Source of the DNA: Chrysomallon squamiferum
Taxonomy: Eukaryota; Mollusca; Gastropoda; Neomphalida; Peltospiridae
Length of the DNA: 64,000 bases
Direction of reading: 5' to 3'
Assembly (NCBI GenBank): GCA_012295275.1
Contig: CM022677.1
Span: 12,203,723 to 12,267,722 of the forward strand
Both the position numbers and the translations under genes were made by a program. Positions within the stretch are counted from its first letter, which is position 1; each line of letters starts with the position of its first letter. This document shows, piece by piece, positions 11,922-23,035 of the stretch. The notes under the pieces are model-generated. The model had not been told where the DNA came from and made no database searches. It was given only the letters and a program-made list of their open reading frames with translations.

Positions 11922-11965
11922 CAGATGTGCCATTTGATGAAACCACACCTACTGATAAAACTTAA
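11922..11965 (+). CDS. Alternative terminal exon giving a soluble Ig protein
   Basis: A tandem acceptor, TTTTCAGCAG, precedes a short frame in phase 1, matching the donor of the Ig exon at 11103. It reads DVPFDETTPTDKT and stops at TAA (11963-11965). A Thr/Asp-rich stalk ending before any membrane segment would make a secreted one-Ig isoform. Splicing past it to 13680 would keep the second Ig domain. The two acceptors are 3 bases apart and both keep the frame. Its short length keeps confidence moderate. Confidence 0.45.
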
Positions 11966-13679
11966 TGTTATTGTTATTTTCAAAATTGTACCTTCCTGTC
12001 AGTTATGTGGCCTAGCTCCTTCAATTTTACAATACTTTTTTTTTCTTTCAAATCTTTAATAACCCCTAGATCTTTTGGTTCACTTATATTACAGCCTTTA
12101 CAAAGAAGGAAAGAAAAAAAACTTCATCTTTGTTGAAAGCTCAGAGAAGAATCCTCAGTAGCTTGAATAAATGATGATATATATGCCATAAGTTATCCTT
12201 CAGTCTCTTTCACAAGTTGTCCTGAAGTGTGTAAATATGGGGGTATTCAGCTGATTTTATGGCATCATAAATATATACTAATTCATGTCATTCCCCTAAA
12301 GTATAAAAAGTGTTTAATAATATATGTAGAGCCATTTTTCATTTATTCAAATTTGGAGTTACCCAATTGCATTGCAATATATTTTGCACTATCTGTAGAC
12401 CAAGAATCTATATTCTAGCAATTTAGTGCAAGTTGTAACTGGCAGCTATGTAATAAATATGCAAATCACATTGTTATATATTTCAAACTGTTTTTGGCCT
12501 ATAATACAGTTTAATGTTAGGTAGATGAAAAATAAGACAACCAGGAAAAGTTAGCTGAAAAAACAAATAATAAAAAAATAAAGCAACAAAGAAAAAGAAT
12601 GACTGTGGAAATATGGAAAAAAAGAACTGTGCCACATATATATATTATATGGGACATTATACACTTGAGACATATCTTATAGTAATAAAAGTTTTTAGTA
12701 TCTGCTTTTAATAGATATTGCCAGGTATGATAATATTTGTATTTTGTGTGTAATACAAATATTTTTCATGGTGTAATGAAAATGAAAAACAATACAATAA
12801 AATCATGTAAAATGTATTTAATAACTGATTTGTTAAAAAAAATCCAAGAAAGAAAACAACAAAAAATTCATATTTTACACACACAAAATTTACTTTAAAT
12901 AAAATGGCACTTGTTTAAACAAGAGGCTGATCATTGTAAATTAGGAGATTTAAAAAAATATATATGTTCTGAATTTTACACTGGAAATGTCTTCAAGTGT
13001 TCATAAAAGAAATATGTTAAACTGAAGATCTAGAAAATGTGTATTCAAATTTAAATTATAATAAATAAACAAAAAAAGCAAAAACAATAATTACATAAAA
13101 ATCATATCATGTATAGAAGGCAGCATCTGTACACTCAGAAATGTTTTAAATTTACAGAGGTAAAGGTTTCCTAGAATAATTTTATATCCAAAGAAAAACA
13201 TTATAACAATATATATAATCTAGTACAATTTTTACTAAATTGTCTTAAACACTTCTTAATGCCAACTTTCTTACTTTCTACAAAAGTAAAAATTTGCTCT
13301 TTTTGTGACATATCAGCTTCATTGAAACAGGGATTTTTTTTATTTCATTATTATTTTTATATACATATTTTTTAATTCATCAATTGTTTAATTTTTATAT
13401 ATATATTTTTGATCTGATTGAAGACAAACCTATTTGAAATTATTAAAATGTGCAGTCATAAGCTGAGAATAATATAGTTTTGCCATTGTAGCAGATACAT
13501 TCAGCATTTTTACCAATTAATTAAAATAACTGTTTTAAGATCATTTAATAAGAAATATATCTTGTTTTCTGTTTATTAATATTTGCTATTTGAAACAAAC
13601 TTAATAATTATCTGTGCGTTATGGTTTGATTACATCATAAGGAATAGTACAGTGAATTTTCTTTATCTTCATTTTCCAG
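11966..13679. other. Intron, nothing recognised
   Basis: Very AT-rich sequence between the soluble-end exon and the second Ig exon. Short frames here have no splice support. Confidence 0.6.
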
Positions 13680-14018
13680 CTCCAGTTAATTATACAATCA
13701 CAGAAGTTTCTGGATCAAGGCCAAACTCATTTAACATCACTGAGGGAAACTCTGCTGTTTTTACCTGTGTTGTACAGGGAGCCAAACCAGCACCGACTGT
13801 TTCACAGATCTTGTGGTACGTAGACAGTAACAAGCTTCCTGTCAGCATCACTGGATCTCCAACTACTACTGACAGACTGACAACATCAAGTGTGACGTAC
13901 ACAGCCAGCAGAGAACATGATGGTCAGAACGTTTTCTGTGCTGCTGAAAATAAGTTGATGATTGACCAAAGTATTCCTGCTGTCAGCTCAACTAACAAAA
14001 TTGAACTACATATACAAA
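13680..14018 (+). CDS. Ig-superfamily receptor, second Ig-domain exon
   Basis: The acceptor is CATTTTCCAG and the donor AAA|GTGATC; both introns are phase 1 and the exon is 339 bases (113 codons). It encodes an I-set or C2-like Ig domain: FNITEGNSAVFTCVVQGAKP carries the B-strand Cys, ILWYVD the core Trp, and HDGQNVFCAAEN the F-strand Cys with its DGQ lead-in. Asn-x-Thr sites (NYT, NIT) indicate glycosylation. The domain resembles the second Ig domains of nectin/CADM-type adhesion proteins. It follows the V-like exon in the same orientation and phase, so the two belong to one gene. Confidence 0.85.
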
Positions 14019-14727
14019 GTGATCACCATTTTATCTTTGTATTTTATTTCTCACCTTGTGTAAAATGAAGAAGTAGTTTCAAATGTAATACACATATTGT
14101 ATGTGTGTGTGTGTGTGTGTTACATCTTTATGTTTGTATATGTGTGTGTACATGCATGTATGGTTTTTAGTAACAAGTCTGAAAGTAACCAGCACCTAAC
14201 AAATACTGTTTATTTGAAATGTATGATTTGTAACATTTTGATATTAACGATGATTTAGATTAATGTACAGAATTGATTCAGTGCTGCTAACTGTAAAATA
14301 GTGTGCATGTGCTTTAAGAATAAATCTCACTACAATGGAACAAATATCAGGAATATCTGAGTTTTCTTCACAGAATGATTTATTGACCTATTCAGAAATT
14401 ATTCAGTGAGATCTGGGTTTACGCCTTTAAAACATGACCAGATCAATAATTATTCCCAGTCAGTAAGTTAATTTTGATACCAGAGTCTATTCTTACTGGC
14501 TTTGTTGCAGAGTTTTATTTGGCTTTGAATAACATGAACAAATTAAAATATGGCAAATTAGAAACAGTTTGATCAAATTTAGTGACAGGTCTGGTATATT
14601 TTCATTTGTGACAGCCATGACAGATCATTTTGATAGGGTGAAGAATTTTTTTTATTTCCAGACTTTAATTTTTTAAACAAAACTGCTAATAGTGGATGGA
14701 TCAATGAATAACATATTTCCTTTTTAG

Positions 14728-15004
14728 CAGAAGAAAGAAATTCAACAACCTGGGATCAGGTTCTGGCTGTAATTTAGTTTGTATTATCCTCATTACAGTT
14801 TTCACTCTCACAGGTCTTTGTATAATCATAACATGCTGTCTGATATCACTAAGAAATCAAAACACAAAGAAAAATGATAAAACTACAAATATTGAACTGA
14901 GCAGTAAAACGGACACTGAAAAGTCTCAAACTGAGGTTTCTGTTGATATCAAAGCAGAAGAAAAGTGTAACATTCAAGAGAACATTGACAAAAAAGCTCA
15001 ATAA
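14728..15004 (+). CDS. Ig receptor transmembrane and cytoplasmic exon, frame-shifted
   Basis: After a tandem acceptor (CCTTTTTAGCAG) the phase 1 frame required by the second Ig exon reads TEERNSTT and meets a stop 9 codons later. The neighbouring frame is open: GSGSGCNLVC, a membrane helix (CIILITVFTLTGLCIIITCC), then a polar 55-residue tail rich in Lys, Glu and Thr ending KKAQ and TAA at 15002-15004. A single missing base near ACCTGGGATCAGG joins the stalk to the helix. So this is a true TM/cytoplasmic exon with a one-base disruption, from mutation or assembly error. Without a repair the product would end in the stalk. No ITIM/ITAM-type tyrosine motif is seen in the tail. Confidence 0.6.
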
Positions 15005-15305
15005 AATAGTTTAACTTTCAGGGAATTCAAATATTTACAGCAGTTTCTTCTAATGAATATACATGTACAGGCCTATATATATGAGCATATATCTATATAT
15101 CTAGCTATCTATCTATATATGAATGTATGTATATATTCAGATTTTCAAAAATAATTTACACAGTTCTCTTAACTCACATTTAAATTGTAATTAACATGTT
15201 TCTCACAATACACTTCTTTGTAAATACAAAGAAACACCAATGAGTAAGAGTTAATGGTTTACTATGGCAGTTCTTTGAAGACTGTATGCAATTATATATT
15301 ATGTA
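14998..15305 (+). repeat. Duplicated 3' UTR segment, copy 1 (partner 15813-16095)
   Basis: The sequence from the stop codon of the TM exon (CAATAAAATAGTTTAACTTT) through AATTCAAATATTTACAGCAG to TGGCAGTTCTTTGAAGACTG recurs downstream in the same orientation, with a shorter TATATC-rich middle. It contains microsatellite words (ATATATCTAGCTATC). Confidence 0.85.
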
Positions 15306-15812
15306 ACGTAGCACTTTTGTTTTAGCTCAACAGTGAAAACCATGTTAAATATTGTGCAAGCATTAGGCTCTGGCTGCTTTTAGCTCCATTGGAAAGCTAA
15401 TAAAATATGTAGCAAGATTAGTAAAAGTAAAATCAACATATTTTTTTCAAAAAAAAATATATTTCAAGCATAAATTACAATCAGTCGAATTACCACTGTA
15501 ACATCGTTTCATACAGGTAACTGAATATATATTTGGCAGAACTTAGAGTTGCAAATAGTGAAAAGCTGTTACCATTATAGTAGTTCAGTTGATTATTTTC
15601 AGTGAAAAACATTTTCTGCTGGCGGTTGTAAACCAGTGAGTGTACAGAACAGTTCATTTAAAGAAGGAAAGGCTTTTGTGTGAATTTGTGGTGGGATTTT
15701 GAACAGGTGACTGTTAGACGAGTTTCGACTCTTGTCTGTGTGTATGTATGTACAGGTAGATAGCCAAACAGACAGACACAGATACACTTTGATAATTCAA
15801 TACTGAAAAGTA

Positions 15813-16095
15813 TCAATAAAATAGTTTAACTTTCAGGTAATTCAAATATTTACAGCAGCTTCTTCTAATGAATATACATGTACAGGCATATATATCTAGC
15901 TATCTATATATGTATGTATGTATGTATTCAGATTTACAAACATAATTCACAGTTCTCTTAATTCACATTTAAATTTCAAATATCATGTTTCCCACAATAC
16001 ACTCCTTTGTAAATACAAAGAAACACCAATGAGTAAGAGTTAATGGTTCACTATGGCAGTTCTTTCAAGACTGTATGTAATTATATATTATGTAA
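15813..16095 (+). repeat. Duplicated 3' UTR segment, copy 2
   Basis: Second copy of 14998-15305. The matching coding exon does not precede it; the spacer 15306-15812 holds no recognisable TM exon. A tandem duplication that took only the 3' UTR, or lost the exon later, would explain it. Confidence 0.85.
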
Positions 16096-16410
16096 AGAAG
16101 CCCTTCGCTTTACATAGGCAGATGACCTATAGCAAGTTCATTTTATTCTGCTTAAAGAACAACTTACTATTTTCTGCTTTGAGTTTTCAGAGGCTAATTT
16201 CAATTAAATCAGTAGTCTAGGACCGCAAAGAAACTTTGAGAAACAGGTTTTTACTGTTGTCAGCAATTGAATGTTTGAAAGTTATTAAGAACGAATATAT
16301 ACAAGACTTTCACTTCTGGAGATAGACGTGCTTGAAAGATATGAGTATATGTGTGCTGCCTGAAAATTTGGTAGTAATTAAAGGATTATTTATTTATTTA
16401 TTTATTTTAG

Positions 16411-16465
16411 ATGATACAAACGGAAGCGATTCGATATTTTCTTCAATGATTTATGTAATAATCAC
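16411..16465 (+). CDS. Alternative stalk and start of membrane helix, Ig receptor
   Basis: A strong acceptor (TTATTTATTTTAG) and donor (ATCAC|GTAAGT) bound 55 bases, phase 1 in and phase 2 out. Phase 1 matches both Ig exons. It reads DTNGSDSIFSSMIYVIIT, a short polar stalk then hydrophobic residues. The helix is completed by the exon at 16848. Together they give an intact membrane anchor with almost no cytoplasmic tail. This offers an alternative to the damaged exon at 14728. Confidence 0.5.
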
Positions 16466-16847
16466 GTAAGTAATCTAGGAACTATTTTCTTTTTATTAGT
16501 TATTTTATTGTAAGATTAATTGCATCAGCTTTCCTCTCAGAATATCTGCATGTATCATTTGTACCGCTCATGTATCGCTCAGTCTGTTTGTTTTGTGATT
16601 CTGTATATCTACTTTTCTGTCGGATAGTCTTCTTTTCAAGTATTTGTGTATGTATGTGTATATGCATTATCTATATATACATGTAAAGATGTGCCTGTAT
16701 CAGTGTATGTAATGATGTATATATACATATATTGTCTTTTTGATGTCTGTGTGCCTTTCTTGTCTGTGTCTGTGTTTATCTATTTCCGTGTGTCTAATAA
16801 TTCTTTGTTTATCATTTTTATTTCATCTTTATTTTATCTTTCTTCAG

Positions 16848-16884
16848 GTTTATCAACACTTTAGTCATCACTGGTTTGCTGTAG
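16848..16884 (+). CDS. Alternative final exon, end of membrane helix
   Basis: The acceptor TTTATCTTTCTTCAG leads into a phase 2 frame, matching the donor at 16465. It reads FINTLVITGLL and stops at TAG (16882-16884). Joined to the previous exon this gives a helix of about 23 hydrophobic residues at the extreme C-terminus. Confidence 0.45.
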
Positions 16885-16979
16885 ATCTACAGACTCCTCA
16901 GATATAGATAAACACGGAGATATGAGATGTATAAAATATTGACAACTATCTAAATTATATTCTTGTTTCTTTTTGGGGC

Positions 16980-16980
<1 letters not shown>

Positions 16981-17056
<76 letters not shown>
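16981..17056. repeat. (ATT)n microsatellite
   Basis: About 75 bases of uninterrupted ATT trinucleotide repeat. Confidence 0.95.
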
Positions 17057-18346
17057 TTTGTATATTTATATATGTATTAATATGATTGTATTTATTTTTT
17101 TATTTTTTTAAGTTTTTCTAATTATATATCCCTAAATGAAATATATTACATATGTATGGTTCTAGAATTTAATTTGTAAGTAAATACAATATTTTATTTA
17201 GTGTGAAAGACTGATCTTATAACATTTTGACAGTTATTTTTAGAATAATTGGATAGAATTTAAAAACTGTTTTACTGGCGGTAATAGAATGTTTGTTAAG
17301 CAGATTATAATTATTAGTTACGTAATAATTACGAGTTTCTTTTTATCATTTGTAAGTAAATAGTGAATTAGTATACATCTGCCAAATACTTGTTAGAATT
17401 ACAAATCAGAAGTAAGTGATCAGTTAGAATGCTGGTATCTTTTCAGTACAGATATAAATCTTGAAACTAAAGCTGTTATTCATATTACATATATATAAAT
17501 ATATTACTTACATAGTTTTATAGTTTGAATTTAAAGTAACAATGTATTCTCTGAACAGCATCATGATTGAGAGAACAAGTAGGAATCATCTCGTTTAGCG
17601 AAGACGAAATAAAATTTCTCTTCCTAAAATCTGAATATTTCCACATTGTTTGACTGATGTATAAGATACAACGTGAACTAAAACTGGATACAACTCAAAT
17701 CTGTCATGTTGACTTATGTCTTCAACATAGTGAGATCTAAAAAACGAAAAAAGAAAAACATTTTAATATGAAATTAAGTGGAGGCGTTGTAATATTTTAT
17801 TCAATACTGAAATCTGTTTTCTCTGTTATACACAAATTCATACAAAGGCTTGCAGATTATTCAAATATAAGGAAGACATTTATCAGTTTACCTAAATCTT
17901 ATGTAAAGCTGTCTCTATGCTCCTGCAAAGGTCAACTCATTTTTGTGATCTTAATTTCCTTCCTTGAAAGGGTTTTCCTCATTTGTGTTTCTTTTTGTTA
18001 TTTTCTAAAAAAGCAAATATCATGATGTATTATATATATTCAGCTTCATTTTCATATTCGTTTCTAGATTCATGAACTTTGATAAACAATTGAGAACTGA
18101 CAGACACGTTTATAGTTTCCTTTATAGTCTGCCAAATTTCATACAAATAAATGAATTAACAGTTACTGAAATTGGGAAATTAATAATTAAGGTACATCTG
18201 AGCTATTTAGTGCAATTAATTAAAATTTGTTAATTTCTGCATCATGCTTTAAAATACTGTTGAGCTTTAGAAATCATCATTTTGATATAAAACGTGTATA
18301 CTGGTTTGAAACTGTATGAGATATTCAGTATTCTGTTTCCCAAATG
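17057..18346. other. AT-rich, no supported gene
   Basis: One 85-codon frame at 17768-18025 is hydrophobic and of poor composition, without splice signals or family features. I do not call it. Confidence 0.55.
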
Positions 18347-19263
18347 ACTGAAATGAATCTCAGATTTTTCCAGATTATAAAGGAAAAATACCAAGAAAAT
18401 TTATTCAGATAAAAATTCTCCAATTTTTTATTTTATTTTTATTTTATTTTATTTTTTTTTTTTTTTTGTCATTATTTTTAAGTTATATACTTTAAAAGAT
18501 AATTATATTTTTGAAAATACTATTACATAGCTGCTAAATATAATTACATAATAATTTAAATGAAAAGCAAAATATAACTGATTACTCTGCTGATTGATCA
18601 GTAAAAATTCAGCTAAATGTTTGCAAAAAAAAAGAAAAAAAAAAAGAAAAAGACACTCGAGTCTTGTGACAAGATTCTACATCGTATTGTTTAATAATTC
18701 ATTTTCGATTATCTGCCCTTGAAAACTTTCCATAAAGCAGACGACGAAACATTTTACTAACTAAATTACAAACATGTACTCCAAAGTATATAAAGAATAC
18801 AAAAAAAAAGAAGCAAAAAACATTTCAAGAAAGTTCTACCATTAACTGTATACCTAAAGAAGTCAAATCTTCGTGATTCTTAGAATCTACATTTAACTGA
18901 AAAAAAACATAAATAACAAACACCGCAAATAAAAGAGAAATCGCGCCTCCCCCGAAATAATATATTATATGAAATGATATGAGAGTAGTCTCCCTTAAGC
19001 TATAGTTTGTTTCTTTCTTCTGTTTGTGGGGTTCTCGGTGTACGTCACTGCACACCACAGAAAATCGCTGATAACGAAACGTCGTATATAGCTGTATAAT
19101 GAGTAATAAATGTAAATGTGTAGGTACGTTCCAGGAAAATCAATTTTCATACAATATAAACAATATACCGTATCTATTAATATGGGATAAATAATTAAAA
19201 TATAAACAATAAAAATAAATACAGTGGACGCTGTCAAAACCGGATGATTCATTGAGACCAACG
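18347..19263. repeat. Direct repeat, copy 2 (partner 1-938)
   Basis: Collinear with the window start, ending at ACCAACG just inside the CAGTGGACGCTGTC terminus. On the minus strand it keeps a Trp-Cys segment (DFLWCAVTYTENP), a membrane-like run (GGGAISLLFAVFVIY) and, after a TTTTTTCAG acceptor, 18854-18896 open. Copy 1 has DFLWCAMTYTENP and a near-identical run, so the differences are conservative. Confidence 0.85.
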
Positions 19264-19584
19264 TTTTCTCTGTGATTTTCTACAGTTGCATGTAACAATC
19301 ACTACATCTGTGTGTATAGCTAAATATTTTTGTTTACACTGGAAACACGTGCAAATCTAATAATGATCTTGTTCATCTAGCTGCATATTATATTACAAGA
19401 AGCTTGATATAATTGTTTGTTAAGCCATCGAAGAAGAGCGATCATTTTATCTCATGCGCTAGTCTAATTATGTTCAAATTGCCATCAGTGTTTAAGAAAT
19501 GATAAAATGTAGAAAATTGTGTTCCAGTGCTAATTACTATATAAACTTTTCTGTTGTTGTGAAATTTGCACCCGGAATCACACA

Positions 19585-19587
<3 letters not shown>

Positions 19588-19678
<91 letters not shown>
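19588..19678. repeat. (GA)n microsatellite
   Basis: About 90 bases of almost pure GA. The Arg-Glu open frame over it is an artefact. Confidence 0.95.
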
Positions 19679-19683
<5 letters not shown>

Positions 19684-20489
19684 CAGTTTTTAATATAAGA
19701 GTACTTGTTTCTTGACCTCATTGTTTAACGCAACATATACGTACGGCAATTTACATCTACAATGGACTTAATATTTTTTAACTATTGATATTACAAATTT
19801 CAGTACATCTCAAAACAGACTTGTCGACGTTTGGCTGAAATAAGTAGAAACTAGTAAGTTTAATACTCTTTTAAGGGACTATCAAGTGTTAGAGGCTGAT
19901 ATAATAATAATAACTGATAAAGGCGTTTCCCTCTTTGTTGAAATAATGATGAGATGTTTCATTAAAACAAAATACTTGAATTACGTGAGAGTAAACAGTA
20001 TACGGACCTAAGAGAAAATTACTTTTATTATAAATTTTTATTATAAATAATCACATACAGCATCTTTGATTATTATTTTTTAATAAATAAATAAATAAAT
20101 AACTAAACAAATAAATAGATACCCATTAAAAATATATCTCCTTTTACAGTTAACACGATCTTTAATTTTTTTAAGGGAACAAAGAATACAACAGCAAGCA
20201 TGTTTATATCGGTTTGTCCACATTCGCATATTTTTTGTTTGTTCTTGTTATATTCTTATTGTTGCTGTCGTTGTATCTTATATCTAAAGACAAAGTGTAA
20301 CATTTGCACTGATTCTAAGAAGTTGAAGAAAGTCAAGTTACAAGACGTAATCATTATATTTTGAACGAGAGTAATCTTTTTTTTTTTAACATATATGCCT
20401 ATGGAAAATATTTACAAACCAAAAATTAATCAGTAAGCAAGAAACCTCTTTCTAGGACCTGCGCAATTAAAAGTTACACTGTATTTTAT
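19679..20489. other. Non-coding; possible poly(A) relic of the pseudogene
   Basis: No gene is recognised. A run of T (plus strand) near 20377-20387 lies about 100 bases beyond the pseudogene stop. On the minus strand it is a poly-A tract after an AATAAA near the stop. Confidence 0.5.
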
Positions 20490-21793
20490 TTATTCTTCTG
20501 GATTTGTGGACCATGGCCGGTTGAATTCTTGTCCCTTTTCTAGAATCCAGTACGTGGCCACCCATTTAGAGCCAATCAGAACGGGACAAGCTCCATGAAT
20601 TGTCATTTTGTTAGGCGAACCATTCCGATACAAATTATACCAAAATATAGCTGCACTTGCTTTAGGTTGTATTCTTTCAAGATTAAGAAACACTGTTGCA
20701 CCTCCTTCTACATCACTCAAATAGTTTAACCACGTGGCAATTCTGTTTTCACCGGAAGAATCTGCTATGTTGAAATAGTCAGTATGAGCCGTGAACTGTC
20801 CGCCTATTCCATAGTTTGCCACTGAAGTGGTTCTGAAGCTTTCTTTGAAAGACCTGTGATTGCTTCAATTCTTTTCTGACTTCTCATGTCTGCTTCTATG
20901 CAACCTCTTCCTTGACATGTATGTTTGTTAATTATTTTCTCAGATGTCACATGTTTTCCATAGTTATCGATTTCAGATGTTTTTAAAAGTGGCATAGAAA
21001 GTGTTTTAATGTCTTCAATTTCAGCATCATTTTCTTTTCTCTTTTCTTTCCTAAGTTTTGATATACTTGAATACTTTTTCCTCCTGTTCGGAGCACGTTC
21101 TAGTCCACGAGCTAACATTAACTGTTCATTTGTCAAATTTAAAACTTGTTTTATCTGTCCCGCTAATTCTCTACCGTGTATTTCATAGCCATGATTTTTT
21201 TTTGTTCTTACTTTCTCAAGACTTGTCTCCATCCAGATATGCACATATTCGTATTTTTTCATTTTGTATGCAAGGCGACCTATTTGATAACAGTCTTCTG
21301 CTGATAATCTCTGTATATATCGTTCATATATAAAACCTTCTGTTAATCTTGTAGCATTTAATTTGTACGTGTCTTGGAGTCGAAACACAGCTACAGCGAC
21401 CCCTTCTAAATCTTCGTAACTTGGAAGATGTTCACGAATTTCTTTTAGTTCAGTCAGCTCTGTCTGGGACGTAATACTTTCGTGAAGAATAGGCTGAACA
21501 TCTCGTTCCCAATCCAACGTGAAACGTTAATATATAAAAATCTACCAATTGAGTTGGCGTTGTAACGATCTGGATCTTTTAGTGCGATCGAACAGTGCTG
21601 TTCCATTTGATCTGAAATTGTTTTCAACTTTTCCATTTTAGTTCTTTCTTCATAAACATAGACTGAAATTTCTTAATGCTGTTCCCAAGTCTCTTCCTGC
21701 TAGTACAGACCTGTAGAGATGTGATACGGACGTAAACAGTTCTGAATTCACAGCTGATAAAAGCAAAACTAAAATAGTATACTGCTGATACAT
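20490..21793 (-). pseudogene. Prolyl 4-hydroxylase alpha subunit, processed pseudogene
   Basis: Intact members are ER enzymes that hydroxylate collagen prolines, using Fe(II) and 2-oxoglutarate, in a complex with PDI. This copy starts with a signal peptide (MYQQYTILVLLLSAVNS) and the family N-terminus (ELFTSVSHLYRSV). The peptide-substrate TPR domain (LSAEDCYQIGRLAYKM) and the catalytic end follow. Catalytic residues are present: HTD in GGQFTAHTDYF, the distal His in IHGACPV, and the 2-oxoglutarate Lys in GSKWVATYW. The reading frame breaks at about 21670, 21528 and 20820. The second and third breaks fit a one-base deletion; the first needs one inserted or two deleted bases. A stretch before ITGL, where the family has its YxxLC region and the start of the dioxygenase domain, is missing. 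The whole gene lies in 1.3 kb without introns, although animal P4HA genes have many. An A-run follows the stop. A retrocopy is the best explanation. Confidence 0.8.
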
Positions 21794-22390
21794 ATTTAAA
21801 GGTATCTACTACTGATATGAATTCTAAATATCTGGTATAAAAATAGAATTTCTGTTATCCTTTGATTATATGTATGTACCTATTTTTCTATTTGTCTGTC
21901 TGTCTGTCTACGTATATTATGGAAATTATAGAATAATATAACATACAGAAAAAAAAAAAAAAAAAAAAGAAAAAAAAACACTCCTTAAGAAAACACGAAA
22001 AACAAAAGAAACCCAGTTTAAAATGTGCATTACAACTGTCATTTAGAAGTGACGCACCTCTCAATTTATGAAGATTAAGAAGGGTTGTCTGCAGTTCTGT
22101 TTCTTCTTCAAAATACATACAAGTTAGATGTCACTACTTATCAGTCGTGTATCCAAACTGGCCATGTTAAAACATTTTATGTCATTTCTATTTTTTATTA
22201 TGTTATTACAATATTTTTATTCTTGAATTTTATTTTATGAATGTGTTTGAATAAATGTCAGTTTTAATAGATATAATATGTTTTTTTTTGTACAAAAATC
22301 ATTAAACTTTATTTCATTTCCATTTTTATTTTTCATTCTTTCTCTCTGTAGACGACTATATTCTGTGAATCATGAAGAATCTGCTCTTAA
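21794..22390. other. No gene recognised
   Basis: AT-rich, with a poly-A tract near 21951-21979 and short GTCT repeats near 21895. Confidence 0.55.
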
Positions 22391-22394
22391 ATAA

Positions 22395-22750
22395 ACAAAT
22401 ACTGTACAGTAACGTGATATTAGCAGTATTAAGTACATGAATACTATATTGTAGTATGATATTAGTAGCATTAAGTAAATAAACACTATACAGTAATGCG
22501 ATATTAGCAGTATTAAGTAAATAACTACTGAACAGAAAAAATGATATTAAGTAAATAAATACTGTACAGTAACATGATATTAGCAGACATTAAGTAAATA
22601 AATACTGAAAAGTAATGTGATATTAGCAGTATTAAGTATATAAATACTATACTGTAATGTGATATTAGTAGCATTAAGTAAATAAGCACTATACAGTGAC
22701 GTGATATTAGTAGCATTAAGTAAAAAAATACTGTACAGTGATGTGTGATA
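22395..22750. repeat. Minisatellite, units of about 40-45 bp
   Basis: At least eight degenerate copies of a unit containing AAATAAATACTGTACAGTAA and GTGATATTAGCAGTATTAAG. TACTGTACAGTA is itself palindromic. The repeat creates a long spurious minus-strand frame. Confidence 0.85.
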
Positions 22751-22754
22751 TTAA

Positions 22755-23035
22755 CCAAGACGTTAAGAACAATCCTGGAACGACGGCGACATTAGTAGAA
22801 ATCACAATAGTATGTTTGAAGAGGTGATTCGCCCGCTCAGAAAGTTATTATCCTGGACCAACGGCATTGACGCCTCATTAATAGAAATAGAAATGATAGT
22901 TTTTAATAAAGGACGGGCACGGTCACAAAATAAGAATAATAGCGAATAAAAAAGAAGAATAATGAATGTTAAGAACAATCCTGGAACGATGACGGCCTCA
23001 TTAATAGAAATATGAATTATATTTTTTTTTGACGT
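22755..23035 (-). repeat. CGACGGC repeat family, array 1
   Basis: Units carry AAGAACAATCCTGGAACGAC, then a C/G-rich ACGGC core, CATTAATAGAAAT and a TTTTAATA/GGAC segment, spaced about 100-140 bases apart. It is the same family as at 34690, 46390, 55990 and 59220. Confidence 0.7.

Noticed and set aside
17768-18025. 85-codon hydrophobic frame
   Set aside because: No signal peptide pattern, splice signal or recognisable motif; expected by chance in AT-rich DNA.
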